Shown here one piece after another: positions 10,901 to 22,900 of a stretch of 64,000 bases of DNA. Each line of letters opens with the position of its first letter. Within the stretch, counting starts at the first letter, position 1. This DNA is from Pseudoips prasinana (Eukaryota > Arthropoda > Insecta > Lepidoptera > Nolidae). The notes beneath the pieces were generated by a model. It saw nothing but the letters and a program-made list of their open reading frames with translations, did no database searches and had not been told where the DNA came from. The stretch lies in the NCBI GenBank assembly GCA_951640165.1, contig OX621251.1:31458893-31522892 (forward strand). Direction: 5' to 3'. The translations under genes were made by a program, and so were the position numbers.

Positions 10901-13900
10901 CTTTTAAAAGGTGAACCTGAGCAGTAATATTTTTGGCCAATCAGAGGCGGTATTCCGTTGTGTCAATTTGATTGGGATGTAATATGCTGGGTGTTCAGGT
11001 GTTGTGAATAAAAACATATCTTACTCGTTCAGAGTCATTTTATTGAATACCAAAAATATTAAACATAAAGTACAATAATGTTCTAATTACGCAGCACCTA
11101 AGTTCAAGTTGCAACCTATGCAATATTCGCACACGTATACCTATTTTAACTAATTGACAAAGAAATCTATAATATTATATTTCATTACATTACAACTCCC
11201 CCGAAAAATGTCTGTTGCCACCTTCCCCTTTTTAAGGAGAAAAAAAACTTACAAAATATCAAATTTAAATATTATACCCACCCAATTATTTCATATAAGT
11301 ATTTTTATATAAACCAAATATATTTAAAATTATTTATAACAATTAAGAATACAATAAAAGTTTAATGCTAACTAAAATACCTTTTAGTGTTATTCTTATG
11401 TATAATATATTCTTTATTATCCTTTAAAATCTTAACATTAGGTGAAACTTCCTCAATAACTTCATAGCGACCGTTATATATGTTTTGAAGTTTATTACCT
11501 GTTTGGTTTTTTATAAGAATTAGGTCGCCCCTTTGGTAAGTTATGGAGTAAGTTTTATTGTCATACATAAGTTTTCTTTTAAATTTATTTGTTAACAAAT
11601 TCTGCTGGGCATCGTATTGTGCTCGCTGTAGACGATATTTCATTTCTTTTGGGTAATCATTGTAATTATACAAAGGTTCAACTGAAGTTCCAAAATCTGA
11701 CGGCAATTTACAACATTTACCAAACACTAACTCAAATGGTGAGTATTTTGTTTCTGAATGCACTGTAGTATTGTAAGAGAATGACCAAAATGGTAACCAA
11801 TCACTCCAATCAATATTATTCCTACCACACTGAATTCGAAGATATGAGCCTAAATGTCTGTGACTGTTTTCTAATGAGCCTATAGTCTCATGGTGATAAG
11901 GTGTGGAATTTAAATGTTCTATTTTTTATATTTTACACACATTTTCCATAATATTACACAAAAACTCTGTACCTTTATCTGTAATGATTTGTTTAGGTAC
12001 TCCGTATCTCAAAATAAAATTCGAAACGAAGACTCTGGCTACTGATTCGGAATCCTTACTCTGCATGGGATATGCCTCTACGAATTTAGATAAGTCACAT
12101 TGCAATGTTAAGATGTACTTATTATTGTTGATATCAGTCGGTAATGGACCCATAATATCTAACGCGACACGTTCAAATGCTGAACTTGCAGTATTTGTTA
12201 TAACCATCGGCTCTTTTACAAGACGATTAGGGAATTTATTATATTGACATTGTTGACACTTTTTTACGTAATTAATGACATCATTCGTCATACCTGGCCA
12301 GTAGTAATATCTTTTTAAATTGCCTATCATTCTATTTATCCCTGCATGTCCACTAGTGGGTAACAAATGAAAGTCATTCAATATTATTTTTTTATCCTCG
12401 TGATTAAAAATTTTAATTATATCTCTTGTAATTAAAATTCTGGGTAACTTAATTTGCAACTTTTTCATATGACTTGCAAGTATTTTTATATTTGTTGCAT
12501 TTTCTCTATTCTTAATAATTAATATTTCATTTATATTTTCTTTTTCGCACAACGATCCTAAGTCTCTCGCTAACTCCGACGGGGTAGATAACGATCGAGT
12601 ATTTAGGTATATAGTACAACGCGAAGGTGCATAGATGCAGTATTCTATCCCAGAACAGTGAGAAATCAATTTACTAAAATCTTTGTCATTTATAAAAACT
12701 AATTCTATCACATCCTTGGGTTTTTTAAGAATTTCCACAGTCTCAGGTTGATCAGGCCTGCTACTGGTAGAACATTCTTCAGTCAAATTATTGTTATCAG
12801 TAGATATCTGAGACGTTAACTTTTTTGTTTGTGCTCTCGTCAGTACAGAAACTACTTGTTCTCCAATAGATTTTAAATCATCACAGGTCATTGTCATAGG
12901 GATTCGACTTAATGCGTCTGCAGCTGCATTATTTCGCCCTGGGATGTACACAATTTCAAAGTCATATTCTTCAAGATACAGTCTAAACTTCGTAAGTCTA
13001 CTAGAGGGATCCTTTAAACTAAATAAATATACTAATGGCTTATGATCGGTAAAGATTTTAAACCTTCTGCCATACAGATATGGTCTAAAATGCCTTACTG
13101 CCCATACTATAGCTAGTAATTCTAAGTCAATTATAGGGTATCTACTTTCTGCGGACGTTAAGTTACGACTCGCGTAAGCAATTACGTGACCATTACTATT
13201 AGACAAAACCGAGCCTAATCCAGTCTTACAAGCATCTGTTCGCAGCTGAAAAATATTCGTTTCCGAGGATACTGCAATACGGGCGGTGATATTAAAGCAG
13301 ATTTTAACTCGTGAAAAGATTTGTCACATTCGGACGTCCATTTAAACTCTACATTCTTTTTACATAATTTATTTAATGGGTACGCAATATTAGCAAAGTT
13401 AGGTATGAAACGTCTATAATAATTAGCAAATGCTAAGTAGCGCTTGACGTCATCTGAGTTCGATGGCACCGGATAGTTGCACAAGGCCTTAATTTTGCTG
13501 TCGTCAGGAAGAATGCCATGTGATGTTATTCTATGACCTAAATATACTATTTCAGTGCGCAAAAATTCACATTTTATTGGATTTAATTTTAAATTGACTT
13601 TTCGTAAGCGTTCTAAAACTGTAATTAAGTTTTTATTATGATTTTCCATCGTTTTTCCTATCACAACACAGTCATCAAGGTAAATAAAGGCTTTTTTATA
13701 ATTAATACCTGACATAGCAATAGTCATCAATCTTGAGAACACACTGGGAGATGTTTTCAAACCCATAGGTGAACGCTTCATTTGATACATTTTATCAGTA
13801 GTGAAGGCTGTGTATTTTCGTGAGTTTGGATCTAACTCTAACTGGTACATTTTGTTTACACTGAATGCTGTATACTTTCGCGAATTTTCCTCTAATGATA

Positions 13901-16900
13901 ACTGATAATAGCTTTGTGAAAGGTCCAGTTTTGAAAAATAAATACTACCTGACAGAGAATCTAAGATATCTGTTATATTTGGTAACGGAAATTTATCATC
14001 CTTAATTTGGTTATTTAACTGTCTGTAATCAATAACTAGTCTCCATTTCTTTTCATTAGATCTATCCGACTTTTTAGGGACTAGCAAGACTGGGCTGGAC
14101 CACTCCGATGTGGTTTCTTCTATTATATCGTTTGCTAACATTTCATCTATTTGTTTTTGCACCTCCTTTTTCAGGGAATGAGGAATCCTATAAGGCTTTA
14201 TATAAGTGGGTGTAACGTTGTCTTTTAAAGTTATTGTATGTGTCATTATGTTTGTGGTTGTTAATTTGTCACCTGGAAGATGAAAAACGTCAGCATATTT
14301 TGCACAAATATGTTCGATGCTACGTTTCTCCTCTGAGTTCATATTCGATAAATTCAATAACTCAAATAATGTTTTAACGCGATTTACGCTATTTGTATTT
14401 TCCGAAAAATTACAAATATCAAAGTTATTTATGTCGTAAACAGTAAGATCTTGAAAATCACACTCTACTTCGTTATCCGTAGTATTTAATATTCTTAACG
14501 GGATGCGACCATTATTTGGTTGCGAAATAATACCAGCGACGAAAACTCCTTGCTGGATTTCTTTTGATAAAACTACACAGTCACATGTCGACGTAGTTGG
14601 GATGAACCTTAATACTTCGCACCGAGGCGGTATCGAATGTCTATACCTGGCATTATAATGAATTTCAATAGGAATATGTTTATTATTCTTATAAAGTTGT
14701 AATATACTATCTCTATAGTTAATAATTGCTTCATAACGCTGTAAAAAATTATCTCCTAATATTCCATTTGCAGTGCAAGACATATTCTTAAAAACATAAA
14801 ATTTTTCACTAAATACTTCGTTATTATAAAATAAGTTTAGAAAAATGTAGCCTTCTGACTCTAACCTACCACTTACGCCTCTAATGCTTATTCTATCACT
14901 ACGCAATTGTTGCAACAACTTACGGTTTTTACTAAGCCATTCGTACTTTAGTACACAAAGACTGGCTCCGCTATCAACTAAAAGATTAATCACTTCATTA
15001 TCCACTAAAAATCTTACAGTACTACTATTATTAAAATTAAAAATAAAATTTTGCGAATTAACGAAAAAAATCGTTCGTTGCGACATTGGTAGTTACAATT
15101 TCGCGCGAACTGGTATTGCTAGTCGACTCATCGTGGGTAGTGTGCTGAACTTGGACAGAGGGTCTGTTTGACTTAATGCCGTAATGCCTATTATTTTGAC
15201 CTCTATGAAAAGTTCTACCGCGGCCACGATTAAACTGTCCGCGATGCGACGGTATGTTACCCGACGCACAGTGGAACGAATGTATGGGAGCGGTTGGACG
15301 TAGACATGTCCGAAAAAAAAGAGTAAAATTATGCCAAACTAATGATGCCATCTTATTCGATTACTTAATGCCTTCATAACTTGTGGTGATGAATTTCTTC
15401 ATAACTCCCATATTTCGGGAGTAATTTGAGAAAATGTGAAATTTTACTATGAAAATGAGTGTATCGAGCTCTCTCCCTCCTGATTCCGGGCTTGTTTCAA
15501 GTAGCGGTCTCTAATATCATAATGCTAATACTAAGAGCTATATTTAATACTAAGACACATAGTGCGCCAAATGTGCACTTTCTGGGATAAAGAGTGATGT
15601 TTATTTTATAACACAATTTTTTTATTTTTTGTTTATTTTGTTGATTAAAACCGTTTTTTTAAAGGTTTACCTTATTACAATAACATTTCTGAGCAGCCAA
15701 TTAGAGAAGATATAAGCTAATTAGGATATATAATTAGGGACTTAAGGTTTACATATAAAACTGATGCACTAATGATTACTGATAAGAACATTGCTATTAT
15801 TTAATTACTAAATGGCTCTTAATACACTAATTTAGCATGCATCATTTACTAATTATCACAATAACTAATTACCTTGCAATATTTAACAAAGGATACCTGG
15901 GATACCTGGATTTTATATAAATAGGTCACTATTAGTAACTTTAAAATCAGTGTTGATTTACACCTCGTTGTATCCAAGCTAATCTCGCAATGTATTTTCC
16001 AAATTTTAATACAAATCTTGATATTCACGTTGCTTTATGCGCACGCGCACATAAAGATTTACGCGACTTTAACTATTTGTTCAGTGTTTTAAAAGATAAC
16101 AGTTGTGTTCAGTTATGTGAAAGTGCTGAAACAAGTTTAAAAGACTGATGTCGTCGATTTTGCTACCGCATTTATGCAAAATGGACAAAGTCTGGAAGAA
16201 GCACAGATAAGTTTCGGAAGAAACATGAGATTTGGCTACAGGCTGCAATTCAATGGCCGGAATTACAGAATGAAAATATGGAACTTTCTACAGAAAATAT
16301 AAGTGACGTCATCGAGCCCATAATTTCTCCTGCTAAATCTGATGCTTCAACTTGTACACATCCTAGTCCTCGTAAATCTTCAACTTACTTAAAAGTCATA
16401 CTCTCATCAGTTCTTGTGAATATTTTTGTTAATATATATTTCTGTATATATATAATATATTTATAGACCTCTTAATAAGTCTGTCTGCGGTTTAAAGTAA
16501 ATACAAATGGGGAAAAAACGTTTTTTTTTTTTAATTTTCATTTCCTTTTATCCCAGAAAGTGCACATTTGGCGCACTATGTGTCTTAGTATTAAATATAG
16601 CTCTTAGTAATAGCATTACGATATTAGAGACCGCTACTTGAAACAAGCCCGGAATCAGGAGGGAGAGAGCTCGATACACTCATTTTCATAGTAAAATTTC
16701 ACATTTTCTCAAATTACTCCCGAAATATGGGAGTTATGAAGAAATTCATCACCACAATTTATGAAGGCATTAAGTAATCGAATAAGATGGCATCATTAGT
16801 TTGTCATAATTTTACTCTTATTTTTCGGACATGTCTACGTCCAACCGCTCCCATACATTCGTTCCACTGTGCGACGCTGCGCCCGGTGATCTCGCGTTAC

Positions 16901-19900
16901 CGTGGTTGTAATTAAATGGATTATAGTTATTATTGTAATGTCCTCGAAAACGGTTATTAAAGTTTCTATGCCCGCGATTGGAGTAACTATGACGCTTAAT
17001 GTTCATAATTTGGAATGACGAAGACAAGGATTGTTCGTCCATGGCAGTCCTGATAGCTTCCGGTAAAGATTGAAAATTTCTAGCCGCTATAATGGTACTC
17101 AATCTGGGGTCACTCAAACCGTCTGCGAAACGTTTTATGGCAATTCTTTCATTAGTGGTTTTGAAAGCATCGTAAGAATTGGGGCTATTTTCTGATTGGG
17201 CAATAGTTAAATTAACAAACAATTTTTCCAATTCATTGCCAAATGACTCAATGGAACGATTACCCTGCTTACACTGGTGTAATTTCCATTGTAATGCTAC
17301 CTGGGATTTATTTTGTATTAAAAATTTATGCATGTCAGCTAAAAGGTTATCGACGGTCTCGTAAGTCGATTTCATACGCAATTTTGCACTTTCAGAAAGT
17401 CTAGTTTTAAGAACAAAATTAATTAATTCTTGCGATGACGAATCTAGGATCATTTTATTATACAACTCAATACAATCAATGAGTGACTTAGTAACAGATT
17501 CCTGTCCAGACATTACTGGCAACAATGAAATTGCAGTTTTTAAGTCAAATTCTTTTTTTGTAGACATTTTGACTTGCTTAGCCTCTTCAAAAGTAGATAA
17601 AGTAATTATTTTATTATATAAAATATGTACGTCGCTTATTATTTTATGAATAGCAGTGATATCACTTGTACTAATTTCCTTGCGTTCTATTCCTAAGTGC
17701 AACAGAGACAAAATACTTTCAAAGGAGGAATACAACTTTTTCGCTTCACTTATCTTTGTCTGACCAAGATTTAGTTGCCTTCTTTCAGGTCCTAATTTAA
17801 CTAAATAATCTCTAAGATAATTTAACGAATTACGGATTTCATGTAACTGTATAATCAAACTAGACATAATATTTAACTAGATAATAAAAATGCATATCTA
17901 TTTACGTAATATAGGTTAAGAAAAATGAAAATTACATACTTCTAAAGATAAAATAGCTAATAAAACATAACCTTTACGTTGGACTGCGCGTAGACCGGTA
18001 CAAGCACGTGGCTGGTGAGGAGTTGGGCTGGCGCTGACGTGGCGTTGTGTACCTCGTGGCGACACTGCTGATGACTTGGGCTGCAGTTACGTGTGTTGAC
18101 GGTTTGGGCCGGGCTATACCCTGGACACCTCCAAACCTTCTTTCTTCTTTCTTGTTATACGGCAGTCGTGGTCAGGTCAGCACGAGAAATAGTGGCCAAG
18201 TTATTTCTGTTCAGTTCTCGTTGCAAGTTGCGTACGTGGTGCTTGTTGCATTTCTTGAGGACGTAGTATACAACGGCGATACATAATATAACTATAGCTA
18301 TGGTGACCAAGAATTCTATGGACTCCAAGCGTTCTGTGTGGTATTGCGATGTCGTTGCAGAAGCTTGTCCGTTGGCATTCTGTGCGATCACTTGCTCTTT
18401 TGACGCAGATTTTCCCATGGTATGTCTTGAAATCTTCTATATTGTAATCTTCTTCCTTGAAATCTTGATTTATATGTTCTTTAGACGGTGCCAAAGGCAA
18501 GGGTCGCCATGTAATATGCTGGGTGTTCAGGTGTTGTGAATAAAAACATATCTTACTCGTTCAGAGTCATTTTATTGAATACCAAAAATATTAAACATAA
18601 AGTACAATAATGTTCTAATTACGCAGCACCTAAGTTCAAGTTGCAACCTATGCAATATTCGCACACGTATACCTATTTTAACTAATTGACAAAGAAATCT
18701 ATAATATTATATTTCATTACATTACAGGATATTGGGTCAAGATTTGCGCTTAGTTTCTTTGAAGTAATGCTTCCATGTTTATTTGCGTTCACTGGTCCTA
18801 GGCGACAGGGCGACCCGCCCAAAGATTTTTAGGACGCATTATCTTTTAGTTATGTTCGAATTTTGATAGCCGAATGAGATTTTACCTGAAGTAGAAGTCG
18901 GAGTTGCGTTGGAGACTTCTATCGATACGCAGAAGCAGAGCTATGAAGATGCCCGGCAGTATAATGTCGCCTAGGCCCAACATGCTGAAGTTGTTTGCGG
19001 CTAGCCCGTTGATTGGCAAGTCTCCCGGGAACAACACTGTGGAAACAATTATATGAATGACAGTGTGGCGTTGCCAAACATGGTGCGCGGTGTAGCGCTA
19101 GCGCCTTTGAACTTTGCCCATTTCTCTAGTCGGATATCCGAACTCGTTGAACAAAAGTTGTTACTTATGGTGTTAGCTGTCTAGTCCTGCAAGGTTGTTG
19201 GTGTTTTACAAGTAACCGTCTATACCCTGCCCCAGGTCCACTTCCCTTTTTTTCTAAAAAAAATATAAATTAACTTTTGTAAGTTGGTTAAGAGATAAAG
19301 AGAGAGAGAGCCAGATTTCGTATTTAATTATAAAGTTTATTTTTGTTTTTGTTTAACAAGCAATCACCATAACCTCTCGACGCTCTCGACACCAAACTAG
19401 TATACGGACCACCTGATGTTAAGCGGCCAGCGTCGCATGGAGCTAAAAAAGTTTCACTTCTGTAGTGTGGTCTAAAGCACAATCCTTATTTTTTTGTTAT
19501 GTGCAAATGGATAATACATATACTCGTACGATAAGTCGAGATAGACTACTTGGACCTTTGGACTGTTGAGTCAGTGGTCTAGGTTTTATACCCAATTCTA
19601 CACCACTGAGTTTTCGAATTCATGTGGGAATTAAGATTAAATATCTGATACTTGAGACGGCGAAGGAAAACATCATGAAAAACCTGCATACCTGGGGTTC
19701 TCCAAAATCTCTCATTGTGAGAGAAGACCCTTGCCCTGCAGTGCATTATCATCACTAGTTAGATTTAGGTAATCCAACTTTTCTTTTGCTGTGTGGTGAC
19801 GGCGGCGAATATCAGAATATCATCAGCTCATCTCGTGGGAGGCATAGAACTCGACCCGAGGGAATATCTACTAGAGAAAGGGCAGTAGCTTCCTTCTGAG

Positions 19901-22900
19901 TACTATGACCATTTAACTGCGATCGTCAACCCGTTGGCGATTATCGCATTTCCCCCTAGATGATTTCTTAGTGATTTAATGATAAATCCAACTTACATTT
20001 GATAGGCGCATCAAAATTTTGGGCTACAGTCAGCATGACGTCGGTCCCGAAAACCCAGAAGATGTCATAAATGAAAAGGCAGCACATCAGAATGCACCCA
20101 AACGCCATTTTGTTCAGGACTGCCATTTCCACGGCGTTGATAGCAGCCGCCAAGCCGAAGATATTGTTGGCAATCCAGTGCTATATGAGCATAAATATGA
20201 GACATTATAAAATTACGAAAACTAGTACAGTAATACAAACAAAAATCATAAAAGCTAGTAAGATTTTCCGACGGCGTATGTTCCCCAACCGCGGACTACT
20301 ATTGATGTCTTTCGCGCTAATGATTGGCACCTTCATCTAAGCTTCTAATATTTGCTTTAACTGCGTGGGACAATCTTTGGGACTTAGTCCAAGAGCCAAC
20401 GGCTTAAAGCTTCCACCCCGTGCGACTTTGGCCTATCTCGTATTGTATGCGATTGATAATTCATATCTCATCTTCTAACTCGTCCTCGTTTAATTCTGAT
20501 TAAATTCGTTGCAGAATCCAAGACAGTTAAAGTGATTCCCCGGTAGATGCCTGAACTTCACCGCTTAGTGTCATTTCATTATGTTACACTGTTGATCCTG
20601 GCTTACAGGAGTTGCAGTGGTAGGAAAGAGGGAGGGACTACTCCCGATAAAAAATAAAAATATTATTGATATATACTCCTGGCTCCATCGGGACCTCTTC
20701 AACCAACTGCTACAATACTAAGTGTAGTCTTGGGCCCGACAGTATAATAAATTGCCAGATGTCATAACCGCGTCTCCAAGTTACTCATCGTTAAGTCCTG
20801 CCTGAAGCAATGGCTTGTCAATCATACATTTTATACATACTAGTTTAATGAATTTTGACATTCTTAAATAAATAAATATTATTATTGACTTTATAATCAA
20901 CTAATTTAATGTTTTAATTGTGATTTTATTCTATTTGAATTTTTTGTCATAAGTGATTGCATTTTCCATTATCAACTTAATAAATCTGACATGTAAATTG
21001 GTTTTAAGCATTAAAGAATATGAACCCTCGTTACGGTATCGATTGGTTTACGGTTATGGTAGACTACTTATACCGGTAAAACCAAGGGGCACAGCATGTT
21101 GTCAATATTATGTATTATCAATATAGTGCAGAGGCACCTTCGAGAATGTGCAAAGGTCACTTTTTGGGGGTACACTTTATCTATTAAGCATAAGTTAGAG
21201 CAACTGTCTTTCGTTAAGTAACTTGATTGGGGAATTATCTCCACCTTTTAGAATACACTTCTTAAACATCATTATTATGTTAATGTTCGCAACACTGTTG
21301 CGGCTGCCTCGCTTCTGCAGCGCTTCGGGAATTTTTGCGGCTGGTTCGCTTCTGCAGTTTTAGTTCAACCATGCGCAAGGGTGTTACATATAGTGTTTAG
21401 AATGAGGAGAAACAGCAACAGTCTCCTTGCCGTCGCGTCGTTGCAAATAGATTAGACGGGGCCATTCCTACGACATTCGGAGAACTTAAATGCACCCGTG
21501 TAAAAGTATGATATATAATTTGTGATATTGCTATTTATCTTTCATATGGAGAACTACTATAAGTCAGAAATAAATAAATTTATTATTATTCACATAATCA
21601 AATCAACCATCCTGGGTGTGACTACGTTCGCCATTCGTATGGCGCGGGTAATGTCAGTAATGCGTAAGTAATGACAAGTGTTTATGGAACCGCTTTCTGT
21701 TACGTGCACAGTAGGTAGGTACGTTTCAATAAATAACACCTTTTCTGGTTCAAGTGAAAAGTGCTTTACCTACTAGCTGTATAAATTACTCGAATATTGT
21801 AAAAATAGCAATATAGTATCACACTAATATTATAAAGGCGAAAGTTTGTGAGTGTTTCACGCAAAAACTACCGAACGGATTATAATGAAACTTTGTAGTA
21901 ATATAATGTATATAACCGAATAACACACAGGCTATAATTTAAAACATTTAACGCGGTTAAAACTGCAAAAATATGTACAAAGTTTCTGTCATATAATCTA
22001 TTATTACGGGCTTACAATATACAATTAGTCAGTTGTAAGTTTTAAAGAATATACATAATTATGTCGCTTTTTTCATACTCCGCTGATACCATATTATAGG
22101 TTCGTCTTTTTTTACCATTGTAATAGTAATTCGGTAAAATTTACTCTTTACAAATAACAGTTCATACAGTTCATCTAAACCGTAGTCTTCATTAAGATAG
22201 GAGGCTACGACCGAAATAATTCTACGTCAACATTTGTTAGATAACTACCTTCTTAACCAAGTACCAGCCTCCAAAGCAGAGTGAGGCGACGAACGCGACG
22301 ACGTCATGGGAGGTGTACTTGTAGTTGATGATATCAGTTCTCTCGTCACTGCCTTGGCGTCCACGCGTGAAATGGATATGGTATAGCACGTTGGGGAAAC
22401 AAGATGGCATCATCCATGTTACGATGGGGCTATAATAATAATAATAATAATATATTTATTTCAGACAAAGTCCATAGTGTGTTAGTAAACAATTTCCTTA
22501 AAAAATATTGTTAGTAAACATAAATAACTAGCTCACATTAAACATAAACATGTAGCTGCATCCATCTCCTCATCATAGGGGACTCCCACCTATCTACAAA
22601 CACTCTTAGGATAGTGTTGGTGCTGCCACGGATACCTACGTGCCATCAAGGAAGCGCACCTTTTTCGCATGATAGCTGCGAACCCGTCAATACGCGTCTC
22701 GGCGAACATCCCTGACGCACTGCACCGCCACGGCAGCCCCAGCAGTACCCTAAGCGCGTTGTTATATTGGACACGCAGGTCGCTGTATGCCCTCTGACTA
22801 TATCTGGTCCACAGGCTACACGTGTAAAATGACTGGCAGTATGCTTTAAATAGCGTTATTTTGACTGAGTTTGTACATCGTGCAAACCTGCGGGCCAGCA

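Larger units (their letters stand above)
10979..18726 (-). mobile_element. Ty3/Gypsy LTR retrotransposon in SPP intron 5, defective
   Basis: Two 216-bp direct repeats (10979-11194 and 18511-18726) appear identical by eye. Flanking GGAT copies at 10975-10978 and 18727-18730 are the target duplication. Read on the minus strand the order is LTR, primer site, leader ORF, gag, PR-RT, RNase H, integrase, purine tract (CGGGGGAGT), LTR. The primer site starts TGGCGACC, the type used by mdg1/412 elements (tRNA-Arg). Gag is split by a 1605-bp DNA transposon, pol has one frameshift and one stop, and the RT has a 60-bp duplication. No envelope ORF is present. Confidence 0.92.

Noticed and set aside
11195..11367. 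Envelope gene in the intron-5 Gypsy
   Set aside because: Only about 170 bp separate the integrase end from the LTR and none is coding.
16278..16466. 62-residue ORF inside the Transib-type element as a transposase remnant
   Set aside because: Its sequence is a Ser/Pro stretch and a hydrophobic run with no RAG1-like motif.
18201..18500. 99-residue ORF overlapping the Gypsy leader ORF
   Set aside because: It is a shadow in another frame; low-complexity, poor start context, and it overlaps the primer site.
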